Origin: Planctomycetota bacterium
GTDB taxonomy: Bacteria > Planctomycetota > PLA2 > JAEUHO01
Direction of reading: 5' to 3'
NCBI GenBank assembly: GCA_028281445.1
Contig: JANQJW010000097.1
Location: 1-47,792 of the forward strand
DNA: 47,792 nucleotides
The position numbers and the translations under genes were made by a program. Below, piece after piece: positions 32,728 through 41,692 of the stretch (its first letter is position 1; each line of letters starts with the position of its first letter). The notes under the pieces were generated by a model. That model had not been told where the DNA came from, did no database searches, and saw only the letters and a list, made by a program, of their open reading frames with translations.

Positions 32728-35253
32728 CTATCCCGCGAGGGCGGTCTCGAGATCGCCGTTCGTTCCGTCAATGGAGCTCAGCGCCGCGCGCATCTCGTCC
32801 ATCGTAAACGGCTTCTCGAGCAGTTGCTGTCCGGTGTCGCGGGCCTGCTCGGTGAGGTCGTCGTTGACGAAGTCCCCGGTCATGAACACCACGCGATGCG
32901 CGAGCCTGGGCTTGCCCTCGCGCAGCCAGTCGTGCAGCTCGAGGCCCGTGCCGCCCGGCATGCGGATGTCGAAGATCAACGCGTCGTACTCGTTCTCCGA
33001 CAGCAAGCGCTGCGCTTCGATGACGTTCGCCGCGCTGTCGACGCGCGATCCGAAGTGACCGAGCTGTGCCACGAGCGTCTCGCGCACCGACGACTCGTCG
33101 TCGACGACGAGCACCGCCTGCGGGGCGGCGTACGCCGGCGCGCCCATGACGGACTTGTCGATGGCCGCGCGTCCCTGCTCGCTGCGGGGCAGGCGCAGGC
33201 TGAACGTCGCGCCGCTGCCCGTGTCCGGGGCCAGCAGCAGGTCGCCGCCGTGCTCGCGCGCAATGGCACGCGAGAGGGCCAGGCCGAGGCCCGTGCCTTT
33301 GTTCGGGCCCTTCGTGGTGAAGAAGGACTCGAAGATCTTCGTTCGCATGTCGTCGGGGACGCCCGGGCCCGAGTCCGAGACCGAGATCATGACGCCATCC
33401 TGCGTCTCCGACGCGCCGATCGAGAGCTTGCGATCGCCGCCCCACTTGGCCAGGGCGTGAAGTGCGTTCTGCACGAGGTTGACGAGCACCTGCTGTAGCG
33501 AGTGCTTGTCTCCCAGAACGCGCGGCAAGGACTCTGCGATGTCCGCCTGCACCTCGACGCCCGCCATGCGCGCCTCGTAGGCGAACAGCTCCACCGTTCC
33601 TCCCACGAGCTCGTCGACCGACACCGGCACACGCTCCGGATTGCGGCGTCGTGCGAAGTTCAGGAGGTTGCGAACGATGCGCGTTGCGCGCAGCGCCTGC
33701 TCGCGCATCTGCGAGACGGGCTTCTCGAGATCTTCGGGTACCTCGAGTCCCTTGAGCAGATCCGCGTAGCCGATGAGGGCAGCCAGCGGGTTGTTCAGCT
33801 CGTGCGCCACGCCGGCGAGCGTCTGGCCGACGAGCGTCGTGCGCTCCGCCTGCACGATGCGTCCGCGCGCCAGCTCTTCCTCGGTCACGTCCGCCAGCGT
33901 CACGAGCGTGCCGATGCGACGGTTGCGATCGACCACGCTGATGGCCGTGCACGCGAGTTGCAGCGGCTGCTCGTTCTCGTTCTCGGTGATCGTGGCGCGG
34001 AAACGACGAGACACGCCCGGCGGCGTGTGGCTGAGCTCCTCGAGCGTGAGGTCGCCGATGCGCGGCGAGGCCTCACCGTCCGGATGTTCGGCACGGCATG
34101 CCGCGAGGACCTTGCGCGCAGCCGGATTGGCCAGCTGCACCTGACCGTCGCCGCCGAGCAAGACCACGCCTTCGCGCATCTGGCGGAGCAGCAATGCCAT
34201 GCGCCGGTACTCGCTGTCGCGGCGTAGCTCCAGGCGGCGGATGGCCTCGCTGGTGCGGCGCGCCACGTCGGCGAGAACACCGATGCGTTCGGCCGGTAGC
34301 GCGCCGGACTGCGGATCCCCGATGAACAGCACGCCGGCGATCCGACCCCCGACGCGAACGGGGATGTCGACTTGCGTACGGAACTCGAGAGTCGACGGTG
34401 CAGGGTGGATGCCCGTGGCGAGCGTCTTCAGGCGACGCACGATGGAGTTCGATCCGGCGCGCGCCAGGCTCTCCTGCAGCCGCACGCGGCGGTGCTCGAG
34501 CTGGTCGCCCTCGATGCGTCCTTCTTCTTCCCACAGGGCGGCTTCTTCGCCTTCGAACTCGAGCACGACCGCGCGCGCGTGCACACCGGTGTGGCAGCGC
34601 AGGTGGCGCAGCACGGCTTCCGCGATCTCGTCGAGCGTGCCCGCGTCGGCGAGCGCCTGCGTGAAGGACACCAGCTCGGCCGCAGCCGCTTCGCGCACCT
34701 TGATCTCGCGGTCGACCTGTTGCGCCATCTCGCGCTGACGTGCTTGACGACGGGCGAAGCCCGCGATGGAAGTGGTGTGGAACGTGAACGCGATGATCAA
34801 GATGACTTGCACGCTCACGAGCAGCGGGGACGGCACGTCGCCCTGGCCCAGCGTGAACGCGAAGCCGAGGCCGAGGACCATGACGCCCGCGAGGATGCCG
34901 AGCAGCGCGGCGCCGAAGCGCGCACCGACGATGGCGACGAGGGTCGAGACGAGGTAGCCGCTGATGAAGAGGATGCGCGCGTCGGTCTCTTCGATGCTGC
35001 CTTCGACCAGGACGCAGCCGATGGCACCGACGGCGAGGAACTCGATGGCGAGCATGGCCAGCTCGACCGGCGCCTGGAACGGCCGGAGCGAGAGCAGGAA
35101 CGACGCGACGGTGACGGCGACGAGGCCGATGAGCGCGAAGTTAAGCGCGTTCTTGGCTGCCGGCAGGCCGGCCACCAACACCACGCAGGTGAGGGTGATG
35201 ACGAGCAACCCTGCGCGGATCACGCTTGTACGGCCTTGGCGGACGATCGGCAT
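32728..35253 (-). CDS. hybrid sensor histidine kinase with membrane N-terminus, GAF, PAS and receiver
   Basis: 841 residues. About five or six membrane spans (residues 10-170) are followed by a linker, a GAF-like segment (about 200-330), a PAS-like segment (about 345-460), a HisKA dimer domain with phosphoacceptor His484 (GVAHELNNPLAALIGYADLL), and an HATPase_c domain with N box (LVNLVQNALHAL), G1 (VSDSGPGVPDD) and G2 (GTGLGLALS). A C-terminal receiver with Asp762 (IFDIRMPGGTGLEL) completes a hybrid kinase. It senses an unknown signal and passes phosphate to its own receiver and probably to a separate phosphotransfer partner, which is not in the window. It appears monocistronic, with a hairpin after the stop. 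Confidence 0.93.
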   Translation of the reverse strand: MPIVRQGRTSVIRAGLLVITLTCVVLVAGLPAAKNALNFALIGLVAVTVASFLLSLRPFQAPVELAMLAIEFLAVGAIGCVLVEGSIEETDARILFISGYLVSTLVAIVGARFGAALLGILAGVMVLGLGFAFTLGQGDVPSPLLVSVQVILIIAFTFHTTSIAGFARRQARQREMAQQVDREIKVREAAAAELVSFTQALADAGTLDEIAEAVLRHLRCHTGVHARAVVLEFEGEEAALWEEEGRIEGDQLEHRRVRLQESLARAGSNSIVRRLKTLATGIHPAPSTLEFRTQVDIPVRVGGRIAGVLFIGDPQSGALPAERIGVLADVARRTSEAIRRLELRRDSEYRRMALLLRQMREGVVLLGGDGQVQLANPAARKVLAACRAEHPDGEASPRIGDLTLEELSHTPPGVSRRFRATITENENEQPLQLACTAISVVDRNRRIGTLVTLADVTEEELARGRIVQAERTTLVGQTLAGVAHELNNPLAALIGYADLLKGLEVPEDLEKPVSQMREQALRATRIVRNLLNFARRRNPERVPVSVDELVGGTVELFAYEARMAGVEVQADIAESLPRVLGDKHSLQQVLVNLVQNALHALAKWGGDRKLSIGASETQDGVMISVSDSGPGVPDDMRTKIFESFFTTKGPNKGTGLGLALSRAIAREHGGDLLLAPDTGSGATFSLRLPRSEQGRAAIDKSVMGAPAYAAPQAVLVVDDESSVRETLVAQLGHFGSRVDSAANVIEAQRLLSENEYDALIFDIRMPGGTGLELHDWLREGKPRLAHRVVFMTGDFVNDDLTEQARDTGQQLLEKPFTMDEMRAALSSIDGTNGDLETALAG

Positions 35254-35377
35254 CCCTCGATGTCCCCTAATTCACGACATGTGCCTCCCGGCCTCCCGGC
35301 CGGAACTCCGCGGTCCTATCGACCGCCTACGGGGGCTGCCTTGAGCGCAGCAGCCGCGTCCGGGGTACAACCCCCGC

Positions 35378-36442
35378 ATGGGGGCTTACATCGCCGAACC
35401 AGGCGGCCATCGAGACGCAGTATTCGGGCTCGCGCGCCGGGCGGGCTCCATCCTGATGGTGCGCAATCCCCGGGTCGCGAAGGGCCGGCACACCTCGTTG
35501 TGGGACCTGCCCGGCGGTGCCGTGGACGCCGGTGAGTCGCTGCCGGAAGCACTGGCGCGCGAGTGGCGCGAGGAGACGGGGCTCGACGTCGACGTCGGGG
35601 ATCTCTTCCTCGTGGGCGACGGGTCCAAGCAGCGGTCCGGCGGCCCGGTGCTCTACACGTGGCGCGCGTTCTTCTTCCACGCGACGTCGGGCGAGGAGCC
35701 GCAGGCGGGCGACGGCATCGACGAAGTCGCCTGGATACCCGAGGCCGAGGTGTCGACGCGCCTCGATGCGCCGTACCACGAGCCGCTGCGTGCGTGGTTC
35801 TCCGGCGACGCGCGGCACTACGCCCCGATCCGCTGGGTCGAGGCAGAAGATAACGACGGACGAGACAGTGGAGTCCCGCGCGACCTGTTGATCCTGGCGG
35901 CCGCGGCTGCGGTGGGGGACGTGGACCTCTTGCGTGCGCAGACCGCGCGCGCGCTCGACGGCAGTGAGACGGTGGCGCGCATCGAGGAGACGTTGCTCCA
36001 GATCGTGCCGTATGCCGGCTACCCGCGCGCGATCACCGCATTCGGTGCCGTGCGAGCGCTGCTCGGCGCGCCGCAGGACGCGGGGGGGGGCACGGAGGAG
36101 GACGGCCCGACGATCTTCGAACGCGTCTATGGCGACACGACGCCTACAGTGCGCGCCGGGCTGGAGTCGCTCCACCCGCAGCTCGCGGCATGGACGCTCG
36201 AGCACGCATATGGGGGTGTGCTTGCGCGCGCGGGGGTGTTGACGCTGCTCGAGCGAGAGCTCCTGGCCGTTTCGATCCTGACGGCACTCGGCGGACTTGC
36301 GGATCCGTTGCTCGGACACATGCGAGCGGCGAAACGCTTGGGCGCGAGCGCCGACGACGTGGCAGCAGCGGTGCAGGTCGTGCCCGTCTCGGTCGGCGCG
36401 GGCAAGCGTGAAGCGGCGAGAGCGTTGTTGGAGCGACTGTAG
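35378..36442 (+). CDS. Nudix hydrolase fused to carboxymuconolactone decarboxylase-like domain
   Basis: 354 residues. Residues 1-170 are a Nudix domain with a perfect Nudix box (GAVDAGESLPEALAREWREE, then TGL: G-x5-E-x7-R-E-x2-E-E-x-G). From about residue 180 onward the sequence is helical and matches CMD/AhpD-like proteins: LLILAAAAAVGDVDLL, LLQIVPYAGYPRAITAFGAVR, LLERELLAVSILTALGGLADPL and MRAAKRLGASADDVAAAV. The AhpD CxxC is absent, so a CMD-type rather than peroxidase role is suggested. Nudix enzymes cleave nucleoside diphosphate linkages; coupling to a CMD domain is uncommon and the substrate is unknown. The frame contains a G8 run at 36082-36089 but stays open. Confidence 0.85.
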   Translation: MGAYIAEPGGHRDAVFGLARRAGSILMVRNPRVAKGRHTSLWDLPGGAVDAGESLPEALAREWREETGLDVDVGDLFLVGDGSKQRSGGPVLYTWRAFFFHATSGEEPQAGDGIDEVAWIPEAEVSTRLDAPYHEPLRAWFSGDARHYAPIRWVEAEDNDGRDSGVPRDLLILAAAAAVGDVDLLRAQTARALDGSETVARIEETLLQIVPYAGYPRAITAFGAVRALLGAPQDAGGGTEEDGPTIFERVYGDTTPTVRAGLESLHPQLAAWTLEHAYGGVLARAGVLTLLERELLAVSILTALGGLADPLLGHMRAAKRLGASADDVAAAVQVVPVSVGAGKREAARALLERL

Positions 36443-36475
36443 GGGGGGCACCCTGGGGCCGCGTTCGCCCTGATC

Positions 36476-36599
36476 CGCGGGCCGACCACTCGCTGCGCTC
36501 GGGTCGCCCGTACATCGCGCGTTCCCCAGCGGACATCCCCAGCGTAGAGATCGCTGTACGGGTGACCCGAGGCCCGTAGGGCCGAGTGGTCGGCCCGCG
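36476..36599. repeat. long inverted repeat between convergent genes
   Basis: CGCGGGCCGACCACTCG (36476-36492), CTCGGGTC (36498-36505) and CCCGTACA (36507-36514) recur as reverse complements in 36555-36599, in the order TGTACGGG, GACCCGAG, CGAGTGGTCGGCCCGCG. The arms are about 39 and 45 nt around a 40-nt centre. It lies between the ends of the Nudix-CMD and coiled-coil genes and could stop transcription from both sides; it also has the look of a REP or miniature element. Confidence 0.75.
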
Positions 36600-36653
36600 A
36601 GCTGGCATGGGCACGCAGAACGCCGACTGGGCGCCCCTACACGATTCCGCCAG

Positions 36654-37511
36654 TTACTTCGGCTCTTCGCCGACGACCACGGCCTCGGAGAACGAGAACG
36701 CCATGCCGCTGCGTGAGCCCAGCATCGCGTCCTTGTGGGCCTTGTCGAAGTTCTCTGCCTGCTCGCCGTTGAGCTCCTCGCGCATGTCCGCGAAGGCCCG
36801 GTTCTTGATGCGCTTCTCGGCGTCCCCGTAGGTCTCGTTGGTCCCCGGGATCGTCGTCTTCTTGAAGTCGCGGATCTTCTTCATGTTGCCCATCAGCGAG
36901 ATGACGCTGTCCTCGCCGCTGTCGCGGGACAGGGTGATCTTGCCGACGCTGTTCCACGTGTCGCCGTTGTCGTTCGGAAGCTCGCGCAGATCCTTGAGCT
37001 CGCGGCGCGCGCGCTCGGCGATGTCGTCGAAGGACTGCTTCTGTGCGTCCGTCAGTTTCAGCGACTTCGCCGCCGCGTCGACGCTGTGATAGAAGCGGTT
37101 GCCCAGCGCATTCGAGACGACCCGGCTGATGCGCCCGCCCTTCTCGTTCTCATCCTCGAGCTTGGCGATCGTCTCCTTCTGCTCCGCGATCGTCTTCTCG
37201 AGCGCGGCAAGGCGCTCGTCGGCCGTGCGTGCGGCCGGGGCGTCGCGCGTTGCGAGACCCGTGCTGGTCTCCGAGCTTTCGTCGAGCGGCGTCATGCCGC
37301 CGCCGGAGGACGCGGTCATGGCCGTCGGCCGCGGGCCGCTGTTCTTCAGCAGCGCGTCGAGCTTGGCCTCGATGCCGCCCATGCTGTTCTGCAGGTCGGT
37401 CACGCCTTGCTCGAGGTCGGCGACATCGCTCGCGCGGTCGCTCGCGTCCATCGCCACATATCCGGCCACGCCCAGCGCTGCCACGGCCAGAAGAAGACCC
37501 AGCTTGTCCAT
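36654..37511 (-). CDS. membrane-anchored coiled-coil protein
   Basis: 285 residues from the ATG at 37511. An N-terminal membrane segment (LLLAVAALGVAGYVAM) precedes a short coiled coil, a Thr/Ser/Ala-rich linker, a second coiled coil (RTADERLAALEKTIAEQ and onward to LEDENEKGG) and a helical C-terminal domain (SLKLTDAQKQSFDDIAERAR ... NMKKIRDFKK). The helical domain resembles Spy/CpxP-like LTxxQ proteins, in which 'LT..Q' occurs twice; here LTDAQ and LNGEQ fit that pattern. Such proteins act as periplasmic chaperones or stress sensors, so that role is possible. It is convergent with the Nudix-CMD gene. Confidence 0.75.
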   Translation of the reverse strand: MDKLGLLLAVAALGVAGYVAMDASDRASDVADLEQGVTDLQNSMGGIEAKLDALLKNSGPRPTAMTASSGGGMTPLDESSETSTGLATRDAPAARTADERLAALEKTIAEQKETIAKLEDENEKGGRISRVVSNALGNRFYHSVDAAAKSLKLTDAQKQSFDDIAERARRELKDLRELPNDNGDTWNSVGKITLSRDSGEDSVISLMGNMKKIRDFKKTTIPGTNETYGDAEKRIKNRAFADMREELNGEQAENFDKAHKDAMLGSRSGMAFSFSEAVVVGEEPK

Positions 37512-37596
37512 CGTGCCTCCTCGCGGGCCCCGCGCCCCTACGCAATGAGCCCTACGATACCCACTACGTGCTCGCAGGCGGGTTGTTAGCGTCGAT

Positions 37597-38127
37597 CTAG
37601 GCAGTCGGGGCCAGCGTCACGAGCTGCGCGCCTTTGTCGACGGCCTGACCGGCTTCCACGTGGATCGTGCCGACCGTGCCCTCGCGCGGGCTGCGGATCT
37701 CGTTCTCCATCTTCATGGCCTCGAGGATCAGCAGCGGCTGGCCGGAGGAGACGCTCTCGTCCGGGCCGACGAGCACCTCCTTCACCACGCCCGGCATGAC
37801 GCTCTTCACCTCGGCGTCGCCGCCGCCCCCGGCGCGGCTGCCGCCCATCGCAAGGCGGGCCATGCGGCCGCGCTCGTCCTCGATGGGGACACGGACCTCG
37901 CGGTCGTGGAACGACAGCATCGCCGCGCCGTTCTCGAAGCGCGCCGCGTAGGTCGCGCTCTGGCCGTCGACGAGCAGGTTGAGCAGGTCGCTGTTCTCGA
38001 CGGCGGTCACGTCCGTGAGATACGACGTTCCGTCGACGACGACCTCCGTACCCGCCTTCGTGCTGCGGACCTCGACGACCCGTTCCTCGCCGCCCCATTG
38101 GACGTAGTAGCGCGTGCCGCGTGCCAT
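37597..38127 (-). CDS. biotin carboxyl carrier protein of an acyl-CoA carboxylase
   Basis: 176 residues from the ATG at 38127, sharing one base with the biotin carboxylase stop (TGATG). The C-terminal 75 residues are a biotinyl domain with the biotinylated Lys139 in LEAMKMENE. The first 90 residues are a beta-rich domain of the type linking biotin carboxylase and carrier in propionyl-CoA carboxylase alpha subunits. Here the alpha chain is split: carboxylase and carrier are separate genes. The carrier swings CO2 from the carboxylase to the carboxyltransferase. It is the last gene of the operon mce - carboxyltransferase - carboxylase - carrier. Confidence 0.9.
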   Translation of the reverse strand: MARGTRYYVQWGGEERVVEVRSTKAGTEVVVDGTSYLTDVTAVENSDLLNLLVDGQSATYAARFENGAAMLSFHDREVRVPIEDERGRMARLAMGGSRAGGGGDAEVKSVMPGVVKEVLVGPDESVSSGQPLLILEAMKMENEIRSPREGTVGTIHVEAGQAVDKGAQLVTLAPTA

Positions 38128-39632
38128 CAGCGCCTCCACCAGTGACGGCCCGCAACGACCCAGGGCGATGCCTGTGCGCTCGCGGCGGCCTGCGGCACGC
38201 GTGTCTTGCGGACACGGCGGTGCATTGCCAGCGCTGCCGCGATGACGGGAATCACGTCGCTGCCATCGGGCTCGGGGGCCTGCGCGTCGTCGAGGATCGA
38301 GGTGTCGTACTTGCCGCTGACGAAACGCTCGTCGTCCAACGTACGCAGGATCAGCGGGATGTTGGTCGTGAGACCCGGCAGGCGCGTCTCCCACAGCGCG
38401 CGCTTCATGCGCTCGATCGCCGCGTCGCGCGTGTCGGCGTCGACGATCAGCTTCAGCAACAGGTTGTCGTAGTCGAGCCCGACGCTCTGGCCGAAGTAGA
38501 CGTGCCCGTCGCAGCGGACGCCCGGGCCGCCGGGCAGGTGCACGGCGCCCAGTGTGCCCGTGCTCGGCATGAACCCGTGGTCGGCGTCCTCGGCGCAGAT
38601 GCGCGCCTCGATCGAGTGCCCCTCCGGCGCGGGCACGTCGCTGCCGAACGAGATCGGGAGTCCCTGTGCAATGCGCAGTTGCTCGCCGACGAGGTCGACG
38701 TCGTAGCGCAGCTCGGTGATCGGGTGCTCCACCTGGATGCGCGTGTTCATCTCGAGGAAGTGGAACTCACGGTCGGCGCCGACCAGGAACTCGACGGTGC
38801 CCGCGCTGCGGTAGCCGCAGCTCTCCGCCGCCGCAACGGCGGCCTGCTCCATGCGGGTGCGCAGGGCTTCGTTGACGATCGGCGACGGCGTCTCCTCGAT
38901 CACCTTCTGGTGGCGGCGCTGCACCGAGCACTCGCGTTCGCCCAACGCGACCGTGTTGCCGTGGTCGTCGGCGAGCACCTGGATCTCGACGTGGCGCGGC
39001 TCTTCGATGAACCGCTCGAGGTAGACGGTGCTGTCACCGAAGGCGGTTTCGGCCTCGCCCGACGCGCGGGCGATCGCGTCGACGACCTCGTCCGCTTCTC
39101 GCACCAGACGCATGCCTTTGCCGCCGCCGCCGGCCGAGGCCTTGACGAGCAGCGGGAAGCCGACGTCCTCGGCCGCTTTGCGGCACGCCGCTTCGTCGCT
39201 TGCGTCTTCGAGCGTCGCGCCGGGCACGAGCGGAACGCCGGAGGCGCCGACCGTTGCGCGCGCGGAGATCTTGTCGCCCATGGCTCGGATCGCGTTCGCC
39301 GGCGGGCCGACGAAGATCAGCCCCGCCGCCTCCACTGCCTGGACGAACTCTGCGCTCTCAGCGAGGAAGCCGTAGCCGGGATGGATGGCATCGGCGCCGC
39401 TCTTCTCGGCGGCCTCCAGGATCTTGTCGATCCGCAGGTAGCTCTCGCCGGGCGGCGGCGGGCCGAGCCGATAGGCCTCGTGCGCCATCCGCACGTGCAT
39501 CGACGTGCGATCTGCATCGGAGTAGACGGCGACACTCGTCATGCCGTGTTCGTGCGCAGCGCGGATCACGCGTACCGCGATCTCACCCCGGTTGGCGACG
39601 AGCAGCTTCTTGATCGGGCGGGTTGCCGTCAC
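38127..39632 (-). CDS. pccA: biotin carboxylase subunit of propionyl-CoA-type carboxylase
   Basis: 501 residues from a GTG at 39632 that overlaps the carboxyltransferase stop (GTGA). Landmarks are KKLLVANRGEIAVRVIRAA, DAIHPGYGFLAESAEF, the ATP-grasp glycine loop KASAGGGGKGMRLV, HVEIQVLADDHGNTVALGERECSVQRRHQKVIEE and FLEMNTRIQVEHPITE. The enzyme uses ATP and bicarbonate to carboxylate biotin on the carrier. The C-terminal biotinyl domain found in typical PccA proteins is absent here and supplied by the next gene; only a short Arg-rich tail follows. The symbol refers to the likely role; accC would be equally defensible. Confidence 0.9.
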   Translation of the reverse strand: MTATRPIKKLLVANRGEIAVRVIRAAHEHGMTSVAVYSDADRTSMHVRMAHEAYRLGPPPPGESYLRIDKILEAAEKSGADAIHPGYGFLAESAEFVQAVEAAGLIFVGPPANAIRAMGDKISARATVGASGVPLVPGATLEDASDEAACRKAAEDVGFPLLVKASAGGGGKGMRLVREADEVVDAIARASGEAETAFGDSTVYLERFIEEPRHVEIQVLADDHGNTVALGERECSVQRRHQKVIEETPSPIVNEALRTRMEQAAVAAAESCGYRSAGTVEFLVGADREFHFLEMNTRIQVEHPITELRYDVDLVGEQLRIAQGLPISFGSDVPAPEGHSIEARICAEDADHGFMPSTGTLGAVHLPGGPGVRCDGHVYFGQSVGLDYDNLLLKLIVDADTRDAAIERMKRALWETRLPGLTTNIPLILRTLDDERFVSGKYDTSILDDAQAPEPDGSDVIPVIAAALAMHRRVRKTRVPQAAASAQASPWVVAGRHWWRR

Positions 39633-41185
39633 AGCGGGATGTTCCCGTGCTTCTTGGGGGGGTTCGAGTCGCGCTTGGTCTCGAACATCGCGAGCGCGGC
39701 GATCAGGCGCGGGCGCGTGGTGCGCGGCTCGATCACGTCGTCGAGGTAGCCGCGCTCGGCCGCTACGTACGGGTTGGCGAAGCGCTCCTTGTACTCCTCG
39801 ACAAGCTTGGCTTCCTCGGCGGCCGGATCGTCGGCGGCCGCGATCTGCTTGCGGAAGATGATCTCGACCGCACCCTTGGCTCCCATGACTGCGACCTCGG
39901 CGCTCGGCCACGCGACGTTCCAGTCGCCGCGGATGTGCTTGCTCGACATGACGTCATAGGCGCCGCCGTAGGCCTTGCGCGTGATGACGGTGAGCTTGGG
40001 CACCGTCGCTTCGCAGTAGGCGTACAGCAGCTTTGCGCCGTGCTTGATGATGCCGTTCCACTCCTGGTCGGAGCCGGGCAGGAAGCCGGGCACGTCCTCG
40101 AAGGTCACGAGTGGGATGTTGAAGCAATCGCAGAAGCGCACGAAGCGCGCGCCCTTGAGCGACGCCGCCACGTCCAGGCAGCCGGCCAGCACCTGCGGTT
40201 GGTTTCCGATGATGCCTATGGTGCGGCCGCCGAGGTGGGCGAAGCCCACGACGATGTTCTCGGCGTAGTGCTCGTGCACTTCCATGAAGTCGGCGTCGTC
40301 CACGATGAGACGGATGACTTCGCGCATGTCGTAGGGCTTGTTCGGATCTTCCGGCACGATCTCGTTGAGCCGCTGTTCCATGCGGTTCGTGTCGTCGGTG
40401 CCGGGGCCGGGCGGCGGCATCTCCATGTTGTTCTGCGGCAGGAACGACAGCAATCGCTTGAGGACGGCCAGGGCGGCGGCGTCCTCGGGGACGCGGAAGT
40501 GCGCCACGCCCGACTTCTCGGAGTGCGCGCCCGCCCCGCCGAGCTCGTCGTGGGTGATGTCTTCGTGCGTCACCGTCTTCACGACGGCCGGGCCGGTCAC
40601 GTACATGTACGACGTGCCGTCCACCATCACGATGAAGTCGGTGATGGCCGGCGAGTAGACCGCGCCGCCGGCACACGGGCCCATGACGGCCGAGAGCTGG
40701 GGAACGACGCCTGACGCGAGCGTGTTGCGCAAGAAGATGTCCGCGTAGCCGCCCAGTGAGACCACGCCCTCCTGGATGCGCGCGCCGCCCGAATCGTTGA
40801 GGCCGACGATGGGGCACCCGATCTTCATCGCGGTGTCCATGAGCTTGCAGACCTTCTCGGCGTTTGCGCCCGACAGCGAGCCGCCGAAGACGGTGAAGTC
40901 CTGCGCGAAGATCGCTGTCACACGCCCGTTGACGCGGCCGATGCCCGTGACGACGCCGTCGCCCGGGTAGCGACGCTTCTGCATGCCGAAGTCCTGGCAG
41001 CGGTGGACCTTGAACGGGTCCATCTCCTCGAAGGTGCCGGGATCCACGAACAGCTCGATTCGTTCGTGGGCGGTGAGCTTGCCGCGGTCGTGCTGCTTCT
41101 GGATGGCCGCCGTGCCGCCGCCCAACTTTGCAGCCTCGCGCTTCTCGCGCAATGCTTCGATGCGCGGGTCTTCCCCGTTGCTCAT
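39629..41185 (-). CDS. pccB: acyl-CoA (propionyl-CoA) carboxyltransferase beta subunit
   Basis: 518 residues from the ATG at 41185, overlapping the epimerase stop in ATGA. The crotonase-like carboxyltransferase halves are both present: FAQDFTVFGGSLSGANAEKV, VGLNDSGGARIQEGVVSLGG and GPCAGGAVYSPAITDFIVM in the first; TFEDVPGFLPGSDQEWNGII and TRKAYGGAYDVMSSKHIRGD in the second. The match is closest to propionyl-CoA carboxylase beta chains. It moves the carboxyl group from biotin to propionyl-CoA, giving (S)-methylmalonyl-CoA, which the neighbouring epimerase converts. Neighbouring overlaps show one translationally coupled unit. Confidence 0.93.
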   Translation of the reverse strand: MSNGEDPRIEALREKREAAKLGGGTAAIQKQHDRGKLTAHERIELFVDPGTFEEMDPFKVHRCQDFGMQKRRYPGDGVVTGIGRVNGRVTAIFAQDFTVFGGSLSGANAEKVCKLMDTAMKIGCPIVGLNDSGGARIQEGVVSLGGYADIFLRNTLASGVVPQLSAVMGPCAGGAVYSPAITDFIVMVDGTSYMYVTGPAVVKTVTHEDITHDELGGAGAHSEKSGVAHFRVPEDAAALAVLKRLLSFLPQNNMEMPPPGPGTDDTNRMEQRLNEIVPEDPNKPYDMREVIRLIVDDADFMEVHEHYAENIVVGFAHLGGRTIGIIGNQPQVLAGCLDVAASLKGARFVRFCDCFNIPLVTFEDVPGFLPGSDQEWNGIIKHGAKLLYAYCEATVPKLTVITRKAYGGAYDVMSSKHIRGDWNVAWPSAEVAVMGAKGAVEIIFRKQIAAADDPAAEEAKLVEEYKERFANPYVAAERGYLDDVIEPRTTRPRLIAALAMFETKRDSNPPKKHGNIPL

Positions 41186-41628
41186 GCGTGACCGCCCTCC
41201 GCGGGAGGCTGGGAGATCTCGACGAGCACACCGCCCGCCGACTTGGGATGAATGAAGGCGACGCGGCACCCGCCGGCGCCCGGCCGCGGCTCGTCATCGA
41301 GCGTGCGCAGTCCCTGCGCCTGCAGGTGCTTCAACGTGGCGGCGACGTCGTCGACGCGATAGCAGACGTGGTGGATGCCCTCGCCGCGCTTCTCCACGAA
41401 CCGGCCGATGGGGCCGTCGGGGTCCGTGGACTGCAACAGCTCGAGCTTCATGCCGCCGCCGTCGAACGCCGCGACGCGCACGCGTTCCGTGGGCACCTCG
41501 TCCTCGAAGACGAGCCGCAGGCCGAAGACTTCGCCGTAGAGATGCTTGCCGGCTTCGAGGTCCCGGACCGCGATGCCGATGTGGTCGACGGGGCCGAGGT
41601 GGGGCAGCGGGTCGGGAGTGTCGGTCAT
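41182..41628 (-). CDS. mce: methylmalonyl-CoA epimerase
   Basis: 148 residues, the usual length. A vicinal-oxygen-chelate fold is shown by VDHIGIAVRDLEAGKHLYGEVFGL, the metal His16, KLELLQSTDPDGPIGRFVEKRGEGIHHVCYRVDDV (second His and the substrate loop), and a C-terminal VLVEISQ with the metal Glu. The enzyme interconverts the (S) and (R) forms of methylmalonyl-CoA so that the mutase can make succinyl-CoA. It heads the four-gene carboxylase operon; the mutase itself is not in the window. A short inverted repeat lies directly before the start. Confidence 0.92.
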   Translation of the reverse strand: MTDTPDPLPHLGPVDHIGIAVRDLEAGKHLYGEVFGLRLVFEDEVPTERVRVAAFDGGGMKLELLQSTDPDGPIGRFVEKRGEGIHHVCYRVDDVAATLKHLQAQGLRTLDDEPRPGAGGCRVAFIHPKSAGGVLVEISQPPAEGGHA

Positions 41629-41629
41629 G

Positions 41630-41654
41630 GGCCGCGCATGGTACCGGCGCGGCC
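41630..41654. promoter_or_regulatory. inverted repeat at the 5' end of the propionyl-CoA operon
   Basis: GGCCGCGC (41630-41637) and GCGCGGCC (41647-41654) form an 8-bp inverted repeat with a 9-nt centre, ending one base before the mce start codon (ATG at 41628-41626 on the minus strand). No Shine-Dalgarno sequence is visible there. It could be an operator or a hairpin that controls initiation, or chance in GC-rich DNA. Confidence 0.3.
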
Positions 41655-41692
41655 TCGGGCACTGAAATCGCGCGAGAGCCGTCTAGTCGCGC

